A DNA stretch of 41,162 bases, from the NCBI RefSeq assembly GCF_000737575.1, contig NZ_CP006270.1:1-41162 (forward strand), read 5' to 3'. The notes under the pieces are model-generated. The model was given only the letters and a program-made list of their open reading frames with translations. It had not been told where the DNA came from and did no database searches. The position numbers and the translations under genes are program-made. This document shows, piece by piece, positions 35,462 to 41,162 of this stretch. How positions within the stretch are numbered: the first letter of the stretch is position 1; each line of letters starts with the position of its first letter. This DNA comes from Synechococcus sp. KORDI-49. Its GTDB lineage: Bacteria; Cyanobacteriota; Cyanobacteriia; PCC-6307; Cyanobiaceae.

Positions 35462-36244
35462 CTAGGGTTTGCTTTCTTCTCTGAGGCAATTTGAATAGCG
35501 CCCAATTAATATTCCCATGACGGCTGCTATGTACAAGGGTCCAATAACACTTGTCGCCACACTCAGCATTCTTGAGAGTGGCAGGGCCGGGCTGATGTCT
35601 CCGAAGCCAACGGTTGTCAGACATGAGAATGCAAAGTAGTTCACCTCTGAGAATGCACTGGCTGTGTTCTGAACACTCTCGGGTGTGATGGCGAGATGTT
35701 CGGATGTTGTGAAGCTCCCTGGTTGGATTGTTTCCACGGCGCTCATCACCAGCGCAGCCGTCAGGCCAATGTGCAGATATCCAGCTGTTGCTCCCATCAA
35801 CACATTTCCATCCACGTGTGGCTCTCTGGCCAGCCGACGGATGAGCCGGACGGTGCTCCATCCGACCAGCACGCTCCAGCTCATGGCGATCGGTACACCG
35901 CTGTAGATCCTTGCCGCTGGTGTGAGCAACCAGATCCAGAGGCTGATCACGGACAGCCCTCCCAGCGCTCTGTAGATCAGCTCCGCCAATCGGGGTGCCT
36001 GCTCATTCCTCAGCATCACCTGCGTGAGCAGAACTGCCACCACTGAATAGCTGATGTGTGTCGTGTCGATCGGTTCCGGCACGGCCATGCCTGTCATCAC
36101 AGCGATTGTGCTCAGCAGCAGCCACTTGTATTGATGCCTCCCCTGACTGCTTCTCAGGTCTCTGCTGTTCACCTGGGCCTTCCATCTCTTCTGACATGCT
36201 GCGTATTTCGCTGACTCAGAACAAGGGCAGCTGCCTCTCGCCAT
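35462..36244 (-). CDS. Potassium channel-like membrane protein
   Basis: 260 aa from the ATG at 36244. TTVGFGD at residues 210-216 is the K+ channel selectivity-filter signature, followed by a final membrane helix (about 226-250). Before it there are about five hydrophobic segments (about 41-58, 63-78, 86-113, 115-131, 146-172), giving a six-helix, two-helix-pore arrangement without an evident S4 voltage sensor. Expected role: K+ (or cation) conductance in the inner membrane. The start is ambiguous: ATG 36244 overlaps the upstream SRAP gene by 29 nt and adds a Cys-rich leader (MARGSCPCSESAKYAAC), whereas a GTG at 36172 preceded by GGAAGG avoids the overlap. The stop lies 4 nt from the convergent giant gene. 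Co-transcription with the SRAP gene is likely. Confidence 0.8.
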   Translation of the reverse strand: MARGSCPCSESAKYAACQKRWKAQVNSRDLRSSQGRHQYKWLLLSTIAVMTGMAVPEPIDTTHISYSVVAVLLTQVMLRNEQAPRLAELIYRALGGLSVISLWIWLLTPAARIYSGVPIAMSWSVLVGWSTVRLIRRLAREPHVDGNVLMGATAGYLHIGLTAALVMSAVETIQPGSFTTSEHLAITPESVQNTASAFSEVNYFAFSCLTTVGFGDISPALPLSRMLSVATSVIGPLYIAAVMGILIGRYSNCLREESKP

Positions 36245-36842
36245 CCCTTTTCCAGTTCGTTCCGTCCCAGGGTGTCAACATCGGTTCCAGAGCCTTCCGG
36301 TGATTGTGATCACCGGCTTCAAGCCAAACCCCTTCCAAACCATCAGGGATCACCACTGGCATCCTGTCGTGGAGTGACTTCAGCAACTGATTTGGTTGTG
36401 TGGTGATCACGCAGCAGCTGTCCAGCTCACTCCCATCAGGTCCCATCCAGCGATCCCAGAGGCCTGCCAGCCAGAACGGACGACCGTCGTTGCGCTCCAC
36501 GCGTTCGCCCTTCTCCAGAAATGCACTGGCTGGCAGCAGACAACGGTGGTGACGCCATGGACCGCGGAAGGAGGCCTTATCAGATAGCGTTTCGGCCCGG
36601 GCGTTGAAGGGGCGCGGACCCTGTGAGGGATCCTTCACCCAGCTGGGAAGAAGCCCCCACAGCATGTGCCCCAGCCGTTCCTGGCCATGCTCCCGATACA
36701 GCACGAGTACCGGTTCTCCCGGGCGGATCTGGGCACGAGGTGCGTAGTGCTCAAGCCACGGGTCGTCGATCCGAGTGAGCCATGGTTCCAGGCGACGGCT
36801 CAGCTCCTCGAGCTGTGTATTGAGACTGAATCGCCCGCACAT
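36216..36842 (-). CDS. SRAP-domain abasic-site processing protein (YedK/HMCES family)
   Basis: 208 aa, normal length for the family. After removal of Met1, Cys2 of MCGRFSLN is the residue that forms a thiazolidine cross-link with abasic sites in single-stranded DNA. The other family active-site residues are present: Asn80 in FNARAETL, Glu110 in LLPASAFLEKG and His158 in SLHDRMPVVIP. The family shields abasic sites in ssDNA during replication. It is divergent from ftsH (85 bp apart) and overlaps the start of the downstream channel gene by 29 nt, suggesting one transcript. No SOS-box-like sequence was seen in front of it. Confidence 0.92.
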   Translation of the reverse strand: MCGRFSLNTQLEELSRRLEPWLTRIDDPWLEHYAPRAQIRPGEPVLVLYREHGQERLGHMLWGLLPSWVKDPSQGPRPFNARAETLSDKASFRGPWRHHRCLLPASAFLEKGERVERNDGRPFWLAGLWDRWMGPDGSELDSCCVITTQPNQLLKSLHDRMPVVIPDGLEGVWLEAGDHNHRKALEPMLTPWDGTNWKRDGERQLPLF

Positions 36843-36927
36843 CAGCTCACGTTACGCATCGTTCGGTCTTCCCCCCCGTAAGGCGTCGCTTACCCCTCGT
36901 AGCGTGGCAGGAGTCTGGGCTTGAGCC
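36843..36927. promoter_or_regulatory. Divergent SRAP/ftsH promoter region with inverted repeat
   Basis: 85 bp between divergent starts must contain both promoters. A 5-bp inverted repeat GTAAG-N6-CTTAC lies at 36878-36893 and AGGAG at 36909-36913 precedes the ftsH ATG by 14 nt. Operator function is speculative. Confidence 0.3.
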
Positions 36928-38802
36928 ATGCCGATCCGACAGGACGACAACCGACCGAACCGTCGATTCGGCATCATTAATCTGGTGCTCATCGGTTTCG
37001 GGGTCCTGCTGTTGTTCAGCAGCTTCATCCCGAGCAACGGCATTCAGCAGGTTCCAAGGGTGCCCTATTCCCTGTTCATTGATCAGGTGAATGACGGGGC
37101 TGTGAAACGTGCCTACATCACCCAGGACCAGATCCGCTACGAGTTGTCTGATCCGGAGGAGGGTGCCCCCCCCGTGCTGGCGACAACGCCGATCTTCGAC
37201 ATGGATCTGCCCCAGCGTCTGGAGTCGAAGGGGGTTGAATTTGCAGCTGCCCCGCCCAAGAAACCCAATATTTTCACCACGATCCTCAGTTGGGTGGTGC
37301 CTCCGCTGATCTTCATCCTTGTGCTTCAGTTTTTCGCGCGTCGTTCGATGGGCGGCGGTGCTCAGGGTGCACTCAGTTTCACCAAAAGCAAGGCGAAGGT
37401 CTACGTTCCTGATGAGGAATCAAGGGTCACGTTCGCTGATGTGGCCGGTGTGGATGAGGCCAAACAGGAGCTAACTGAGATCGTTGATTTCCTCAAAACG
37501 CCCGAGCGCTATGCAGAGATCGGTGCTCGCATTCCCAAGGGTGTTCTGCTCGTCGGCCCCCCAGGAACCGGCAAGACGCTCCTGTCCAAGGCGGTTGCAG
37601 GCGAAGCCGGTGTGCCGTTCTTCATCATCTCCGGCTCTGAGTTTGTTGAATTGTTCGTTGGTGCCGGTGCCGCCCGTGTTCGCGATCTTTTCGAGGAGGC
37701 CAAGAAAAAAGCCCCCTGCATCATCTTCATCGATGAGCTGGATGCCATCGGTAAAAGTCGATCCGGCTCCATGGGTGTTGTCGGAGGTAATGACGAGCGT
37801 GAGCAGACCCTCAATCAGCTGCTCACCGAAATGGATGGCTTCACCGCCCAGGACAAGCCGGTGATTGTTCTGGCGGCCACCAACCAGCCTGAAGTGCTGG
37901 ATGCTGCGCTGTTGCGACCCGGACGCTTTGATCGACAGGTGTTGGTGGATCGTCCCGATCTGTCTGGCCGCAAGACCATCCTCGAGATCTATGCCAAGAA
38001 GGTGAAGCTTGCGGATGCTGTCGACCTCGACAGCGTGGCTCAGGCCACCAGCGGTTTTGCTGGAGCCGACCTGGCCAATCTCGTGAACGAAGCTGCCCTT
38101 CTTGCCGCCCGCAACTACCGCACGAAGGTTGAACAACAGGATCTCGGAGAAGCGATCGAGCGCGTTGTGGCCGGTCTTGAAAAGAAAAGCCGTGTGCTGC
38201 AGGACGACGAGAAAAAGGTCGTGGCTTATCACGAAGTCGGTCACGCCATCGTTGGCCATCTGATGCCCGGTGGCAGCAAGGTCGCCAAGATCTCGATCGT
38301 GCCCCGCGGCATGAGTGCCCTTGGGTACACCCTGCAGCTGCCGACGGAGGAGCGCTTCCTCAATTCCAAGGAGGAACTTCAGGGACAGATCGCCACCCTC
38401 CTCGGAGGACGATCCGCCGAGGAGATCGTGTTCGGCAAGATCACCACCGGGGCTGCCAACGACCTTCAGCGGGCGACCGACCTGGCTGAGCAGATGGTGG
38501 GCACCTACGGCATGAGCGACACGCTCGGCCCTCTGGCCTACGACAAACAGGGTGGTGGCCGCTTCCTCGGTGGAAACAACAATCCGCGCCGTTCCGTCAG
38601 CGACGCCACGGCTCAGGCGATCGACAAGGAGGTGCGCGGCCTGGTCGACAAGGCTCACGACGACGCCCTGGCGATCCTGCGCCAGAACATGGCCCTGCTG
38701 GAGACCATTGCCCAGAAGATCCTTGAGAAAGAGGTCATCGAGGGCGACGATCTCAAGCAGATGCTTGAGGCCAGTGAACTGCCCGAAGCTGTCCGTGCTT
38801 GA
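36928..38802 (+). CDS. ftsH: ATP-dependent zinc metalloprotease FtsH
   Basis: 624 aa, the usual length. TM1 at about 15-34, an extracytoplasmic domain to about 117 and TM2 at about 118-137 precede the cytoplasmic AAA+ domain: Walker A GPPGTGKT at 210-217, Walker B with D269/E270 ([11 protein letters not shown]), and the second region of homology ending [11 protein letters not shown]. The peptidase domain has HEVGH at 435-439 and the third zinc ligand Asp512 in ANDLQRAT. It degrades membrane and soluble proteins as a membrane-anchored hexamer. The extracytoplasmic part ([30 protein letters not shown]) resembles the Slr1390/FtsH1-type cyanobacterial paralogue rather than the FtsH2/FtsH3 photosystem II repair pair; that subtype call is from memory. 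argF follows after 45 bp. Confidence 0.97.
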   Translation: MPIRQDDNRPNRRFGIINLVLIGFGVLLLFSSFIPSNGIQQVPRVPYSLFIDQVNDGAVKRAYITQDQIRYELSDPEEGAPPVLATTPIFDMDLPQRLESKGVEFAAAPPKKPNIFTTILSWVVPPLIFILVLQFFARRSMGGGAQGALSFTKSKAKVYVPDEESRVTFADVAGVDEAKQELTEIVDFLKTPERYAEIGARIPKGVLLVGPPGTGKTLLSKAVAGEAGVPFFIISGSEFVELFVGAGAARVRDLFEEAKKKAPCIIFIDELDAIGKSRSGSMGVVGGNDEREQTLNQLLTEMDGFTAQDKPVIVLAATNQPEVLDAALLRPGRFDRQVLVDRPDLSGRKTILEIYAKKVKLADAVDLDSVAQATSGFAGADLANLVNEAALLAARNYRTKVEQQDLGEAIERVVAGLEKKSRVLQDDEKKVVAYHEVGHAIVGHLMPGGSKVAKISIVPRGMSALGYTLQLPTEERFLNSKEELQGQIATLLGGRSAEEIVFGKITTGAANDLQRATDLAEQMVGTYGMSDTLGPLAYDKQGGGRFLGGNNNPRRSVSDATAQAIDKEVRGLVDKAHDDALAILRQNMALLETIAQKILEKEVIEGDDLKQMLEASELPEAVRA

Positions 38803-38847
38803 CGGGCAGGCCGTTCATCTCCGATAAAACACCTTTGAAGCGCTCTT

Positions 38848-39795
38848 ATGGCTTCCGGCGTCGCCGCTGTTCTCACATCGCTGGGTCAGCGTGATTACCT
38901 CTCATCAGCGGACTGTTCCGCTGATGAGACCCAGGGTCTCCTGGACCTCGCTCGCCAGCTGAAGAGCGGTGCTCGCCGCATCGATCTGGGAAACAGGGTT
39001 CTCGGGTTGATCTTCAGCAAGGCTTCCACCCGCACCAGGGTGAGTTTCCAGGTGGCGATGGCGCGTCTCGGCGGTCAGACCGTTGATCTGAACCCGAGTG
39101 TGACCCAGTTGGGGCGTGGGGAACCCCTGCAGGACACCGCAAGGGTGCTCAGCCGCTACTGCGATGTGCTGGCAGTGCGCACCTTCTCCCAGCAGGAGGT
39201 TGTCGATTACGCGCACTGGGCCACGGTTCCGGTTCTCAATGCCCTCACCGACCTCGAACATCCCTGCCAGGCCCTTGCTGACTTCCTCACCATGCAGGAG
39301 GAGCACGGTGATCTGGTCGGTCAGACCCTCGCGTACATCGGCGATGGCAACAACGTGGCTCACTCTCTGATGCTCTGCGGGGCCCTGCTTGGGGTGAACG
39401 TCAGGATCGGTTGTCCTGATGGCTTCGAGCCGTTGCCTGGCGTGCTGGATCAGGCGCGCAACCTGGCGCAGCACGGCGCCAAGATCGACGTCTTGACTGA
39501 TCCAGGCAAGGCCGTTGCTGGAGCTCAGGCCGTTTACACCGATGTGTGGGCCTCCATGGGGCAGGAGCAGGAGCAGGCTGAGCGGGAGCAGGCTTTCGCC
39601 GGCTTCTGTGTTGATCAGGCTCTGATGGATCACGCCGCCCCGGGGGCGATCGTGCTGCACTGCCTCCCGGCGCACCGTGGCGAGGAGATCAGTGCTGAGG
39701 TGATGGAGGGGCCTGCCAGTCGCATCTTCGATCAAGCCGAAAACCGTCTGCACGTTCAGCAGGCCCTGCTGGCCGCTGTGATGGGAGGTCTCTGA
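38848..39795 (+). CDS. argF: Ornithine carbamoyltransferase
   Basis: 315 aa, family-typical. It catalyses carbamoyl phosphate + L-ornithine to L-citrulline + phosphate in arginine biosynthesis (cytoplasmic trimer). The carbamoyl-phosphate loop STRTR is at 60-64 and HPCQ at 138-141. The ornithine-side elements DVWASMGQE and HCLPAHRGEE (HCLPAHR at 271-277) are intact, distinguishing it from aspartate carbamoyltransferase. It lies 45 bp after ftsH without a visible terminator, and the lexA promoter begins about 10 bp after its stop. Confidence 0.97.
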   Translation: MASGVAAVLTSLGQRDYLSSADCSADETQGLLDLARQLKSGARRIDLGNRVLGLIFSKASTRTRVSFQVAMARLGGQTVDLNPSVTQLGRGEPLQDTARVLSRYCDVLAVRTFSQQEVVDYAHWATVPVLNALTDLEHPCQALADFLTMQEEHGDLVGQTLAYIGDGNNVAHSLMLCGALLGVNVRIGCPDGFEPLPGVLDQARNLAQHGAKIDVLTDPGKAVAGAQAVYTDVWASMGQEQEQAEREQAFAGFCVDQALMDHAAPGAIVLHCLPAHRGEEISAEVMEGPASRIFDQAENRLHVQQALLAAVMGGL

Positions 39796-39804
39796 CCGGC
39801 TGCA

Positions 39805-39839
39805 TTGCAACCGACGGGGTTCACCGGTACAAATGTATT
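39805..39839 (+). promoter_or_regulatory. lexA promoter with near-consensus cyanobacterial SOS box
   Basis: TTGCAA (39805-39810) and TACAAA (39828-39833) are separated by 17 nt, fitting a sigma-70-type promoter. GGTACAAATGTATT (39826-39839) matches the cyanobacterial LexA consensus RGTAC-N3-DGTWCB except for T instead of C near the end, and it overlaps the -10. This predicts LexA autorepression. It also implies that the TTG at 39805 is promoter, not start codon. Confidence 0.6.
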
Positions 39840-39858
39840 GACACGCCTCTTCCCTCTG

Positions 39859-40482
39859 GTGGCCAGCGCGACTCCCGAGCCTCTAACTTCTGCCCAGCAG
39901 GAGCTCTACGACTGGCTGGCGGACTACATCACCACCCATCGCCACAGTCCGTCCATTCGTCAGATGATGCAGGCCATGGGACTGCGTTCCCCGGCTCCTG
40001 TTCAGAGCCGGTTGCGCCATCTGCAGCAGAAGGGATGGATCACGTGGCAGGAGGGTCAGGCGCGCACCCTTCAGTTGCTCGGGGATCTGGCGACTCAGGC
40101 CGGCATCCCGGTGCTCGGTGCTGTTGCGGCCGGTGGGCTTGTCACCGCGTTTGATGACGTGCAGGACCGACTTGATCTCGCGCCTGTGCTCGAGACCCGT
40201 GGCCTGTTCGCTCTCACAGTGAATGGAGATTCGATGGTGGATGCCCACATTGCCGACGGTGATGTGGTGCTGATGGAGCCCGTGCCGGATCCTCAGCGCC
40301 TGCGCAATGGAACCGTGGTGAGTGCCCTGGTGGCTGGCAGCGGCACCACGCTGAAGCACTTTCATCGCCAGGGCGGCATGGTGATGCTGGAGGCGGCCAA
40401 TCCTGCCTACGAGCCGATCGAGCTGCCAGCTGAGCAGGTTGAGGTGCAGGGGCGCCTGGTGGCTGTGTGGCGTCAGGTCTGA
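39859..40482 (+). CDS. lexA: LexA family repressor/protease
   Basis: 207 aa from GTG 39859; the frame extends upstream to TTG 39805, but that region coincides with the putative promoter and SOS box, and 207 aa is normal for LexA. The N-terminal winged-helix domain includes SPSIRQMMQAMGLRS. Autocleavage site Ala91-Gly92 (AVAAGGLV), catalytic Ser125 (NGDSMV) and Lys166 (TTLKHF) are all present, so RecA-stimulated self-cleavage is expected. It should repress DNA-damage genes by binding SOS boxes, including its own. No Shine-Dalgarno is evident before the GTG. A tRNA gene follows. Confidence 0.9.
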   Translation: MASATPEPLTSAQQELYDWLADYITTHRHSPSIRQMMQAMGLRSPAPVQSRLRHLQQKGWITWQEGQARTLQLLGDLATQAGIPVLGAVAAGGLVTAFDDVQDRLDLAPVLETRGLFALTVNGDSMVDAHIADGDVVLMEPVPDPQRLRNGTVVSALVAGSGTTLKHFHRQGGMVMLEAANPAYEPIELPAEQVEVQGRLVAVWRQV

Positions 40483-40547
40483 AGCTGGCTGCGGTGTAAG
40501 CTTGGCTACGTCAACCGGTTAAGCCCTCGGGCACGGATGACGTTCAC

Positions 40548-40620
40548 GGGGCCATAGCTCAGCTGGTAGAGCACCTGCATGGCATGCAGGGGGTCAGGAG
40601 TTCGAGTCTCCTTGGCTCCA
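40548..40620 (+). tRNA. tRNA-Ala (anticodon GGC)
   Basis: 73 nt forming a full cloverleaf. The acceptor GGGGCCA pairs with TGGCTCC (one G-U), the D-arm is AGCTCAGCTGGTAGAGC, the anticodon stem CCTGC/GCAGG encloses loop ATGGCAT with GGC at positions 34-36, and the T-loop is TTCGAGT. The discriminator is A and the 3' CCA is not encoded. A run of five T follows directly and may terminate transcription. Confidence 0.96.
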
Positions 40621-40752
40621 TTTTTGATCAACTGCAGGGGTGAGTTGTCGCGTCCGCAGACAGCCCTCTGTCAGGCTTCCTTAATAGGTAGGAATCACTA
40701 CAACAGGCGCTGTTACGACTTTTTACAGTTTGTTCAGTTGCCAGTCTCTTGG

Positions 40753-40914
40753 ATGGAAATTCCTCTCCACCAGCAGTTCGAGAAGCAGCGTCTTCAGGGA
40801 GTCGTGCACCGGGCCACTGATCTGGCTGAGTTGAAAGGTCTCACGCAGCAGTTGATCGATCTCTATTTCAAGCAGAAGGCAGCTACCGCCTGGGTTATCG
40901 CCGACAAATCCTGA
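40753..40914 (+). CDS. Small conserved-looking hypothetical protein, 53 aa
   Basis: The frame runs upstream into the tRNA, so the ATG at 40753 (MEIPLHQQFEKQRLQG...) is the sensible start. The product is mostly helical and charged with no membrane segment; the N-terminal MEIPL..QFE pattern recalls short uncharacterised picocyanobacterial proteins. It is followed after 13 nt by a second small ORF, suggesting a small operon. No function can be assigned. Coding is supported by the clean start, the tandem arrangement and the codon pattern only. Confidence 0.65.
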   Translation: MEIPLHQQFEKQRLQGVVHRATDLAELKGLTQQLIDLYFKQKAATAWVIADKS

Positions 40915-40927
40915 TCCTTTGGACGAC

Positions 40928-41116
40928 ATGGATGACACCACTGATTACGTGGCATCGATCCACATGGATCTCCACGGTCTCCAGCTTGCTTACAAAACAA
41001 CTTCAGATGCCCTCACCAACTGGAGTGGCGGCGATCCAGAGGAACAGCAGTTTCTCTTTCACATGAAGGATCAGTTGTTTCGTTGCCTTCTGGAGAATTC
41101 GTTCTGCATTGATTGA
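40928..41116 (+). CDS. Small hypothetical protein, 62 aa
   Basis: ATG 40928 (MDDTTDYVASIHMDLHGLQL...) is chosen over the in-frame TTG at 40919; GGA lies just upstream. It is acidic and probably helical, with no signal peptide or membrane segment. It starts 13 nt after the preceding small gene and is probably co-transcribed. I do not recognise the family. Confidence 0.65.
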   Translation: MDDTTDYVASIHMDLHGLQLAYKTTSDALTNWSGGDPEEQQFLFHMKDQLFRCLLENSFCID

Positions 41117-41162
41117 TTGATCAAGCTCCGGGGGGTTTCCGGATTCCGATCCAAGGCTCCCC

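Noticed and set aside
37471-38658. 395-aa antisense ORF in ftsH (and 301-aa antisense ORF in argF)
   Set aside because: Both are shadows in GC-rich, strongly conserved coding sequence on the plus strand.
40753-40914. NblA-like phycobilisome degradation protein
   Set aside because: It shares only L.QQF and LY..Q with NblA, with different spacing between them; the similarity is too weak to name.
1-41162. Mobile element or prophage origin of the surface block
   Set aside because: No transposase, integrase, terminal inverted repeats or phage structural genes were found. Transfer is possible but unsupported beyond composition; tRNA-Ala lies at the far side of the core genes.

Overview
The window looks like a picocyanobacterial chromosome (marine Synechococcus/Cyanobium type). 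The right end carries an ftsH-argF-lexA gene order. The LexA-type gene has a sequence close to the cyanobacterial SOS box in its promoter. The left part encodes very large surface-type proteins built from modules well known in this group: SwmB-like repeats, the 'bluetail' C-terminus, and an N-terminal domain with an (H/E)ELGHHLD motif. No transposase, integrase, phage gene or CRISPR array was seen.

Layout. (1) 1-926, minus strand: 5' part of a lipoprotein gene whose visible 3' portion is a 51-bp tandem repeat coding a 17-residue alpha-helical unit; it runs off the left edge. (2) 1208-6577, plus: a 1789-aa surface-type protein with SwmB-like repeats, pre-peptidase-like domains, an anchor-U-like segment and a dockerin-like tail. 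(3) 6574-8778, minus: a 734-aa protein with a zincin-like N-terminal domain, ten RCC1-like repeats and a dockerin-like tail; it meets the previous gene tail to tail with a 4-nt overlap. (4) 9166-35457, plus: one uninterrupted gene of about 26.3 kb coding about 8,760 residues (roughly 0.9 MDa). In order it carries a degenerate zincin-like domain, acidic linker repeats, cadherin/Ig-like modules, PA14, an FG-GAP propeller, duplicated RTX blocks, a lectin-like region, a pentapeptide beta-helix, an SBBP propeller, about 31 cadherin-like repeats (one interrupted by two further propellers) and an RTX/bluetail C-terminus. (5) 35462-36842, minus: a K+ channel-like protein and a SRAP (YedK/HMCES) abasic-site protein. 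(6) 36928-40482, plus: ftsH, argF and lexA. (7) 40548-40620: tRNA-Ala(GGC), followed by two small conserved-looking ORFs.

How it fits together. Positions 1-35457 appear to be a cell-surface/adhesin accessory block inserted beside core housekeeping genes. Its three large genes share domains in a chain: the N-terminal domain links the 734-aa protein to the giant, and the C-terminal tail links the 734-aa protein to the 1789-aa protein. The giant combines old duplication (a diverged seven-domain super-repeat of about 2 kb) with very recent duplication (a 1,030-bp block repeated with only about three mismatches). The secretion apparatus (type I ABC transporter and others) is not in the window, so export route and function are inferences. 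The closest described analogues by architecture are giant cyanobacterial surface proteins such as SwmB; whether this exact protein has been described cannot be determined from sequence alone.
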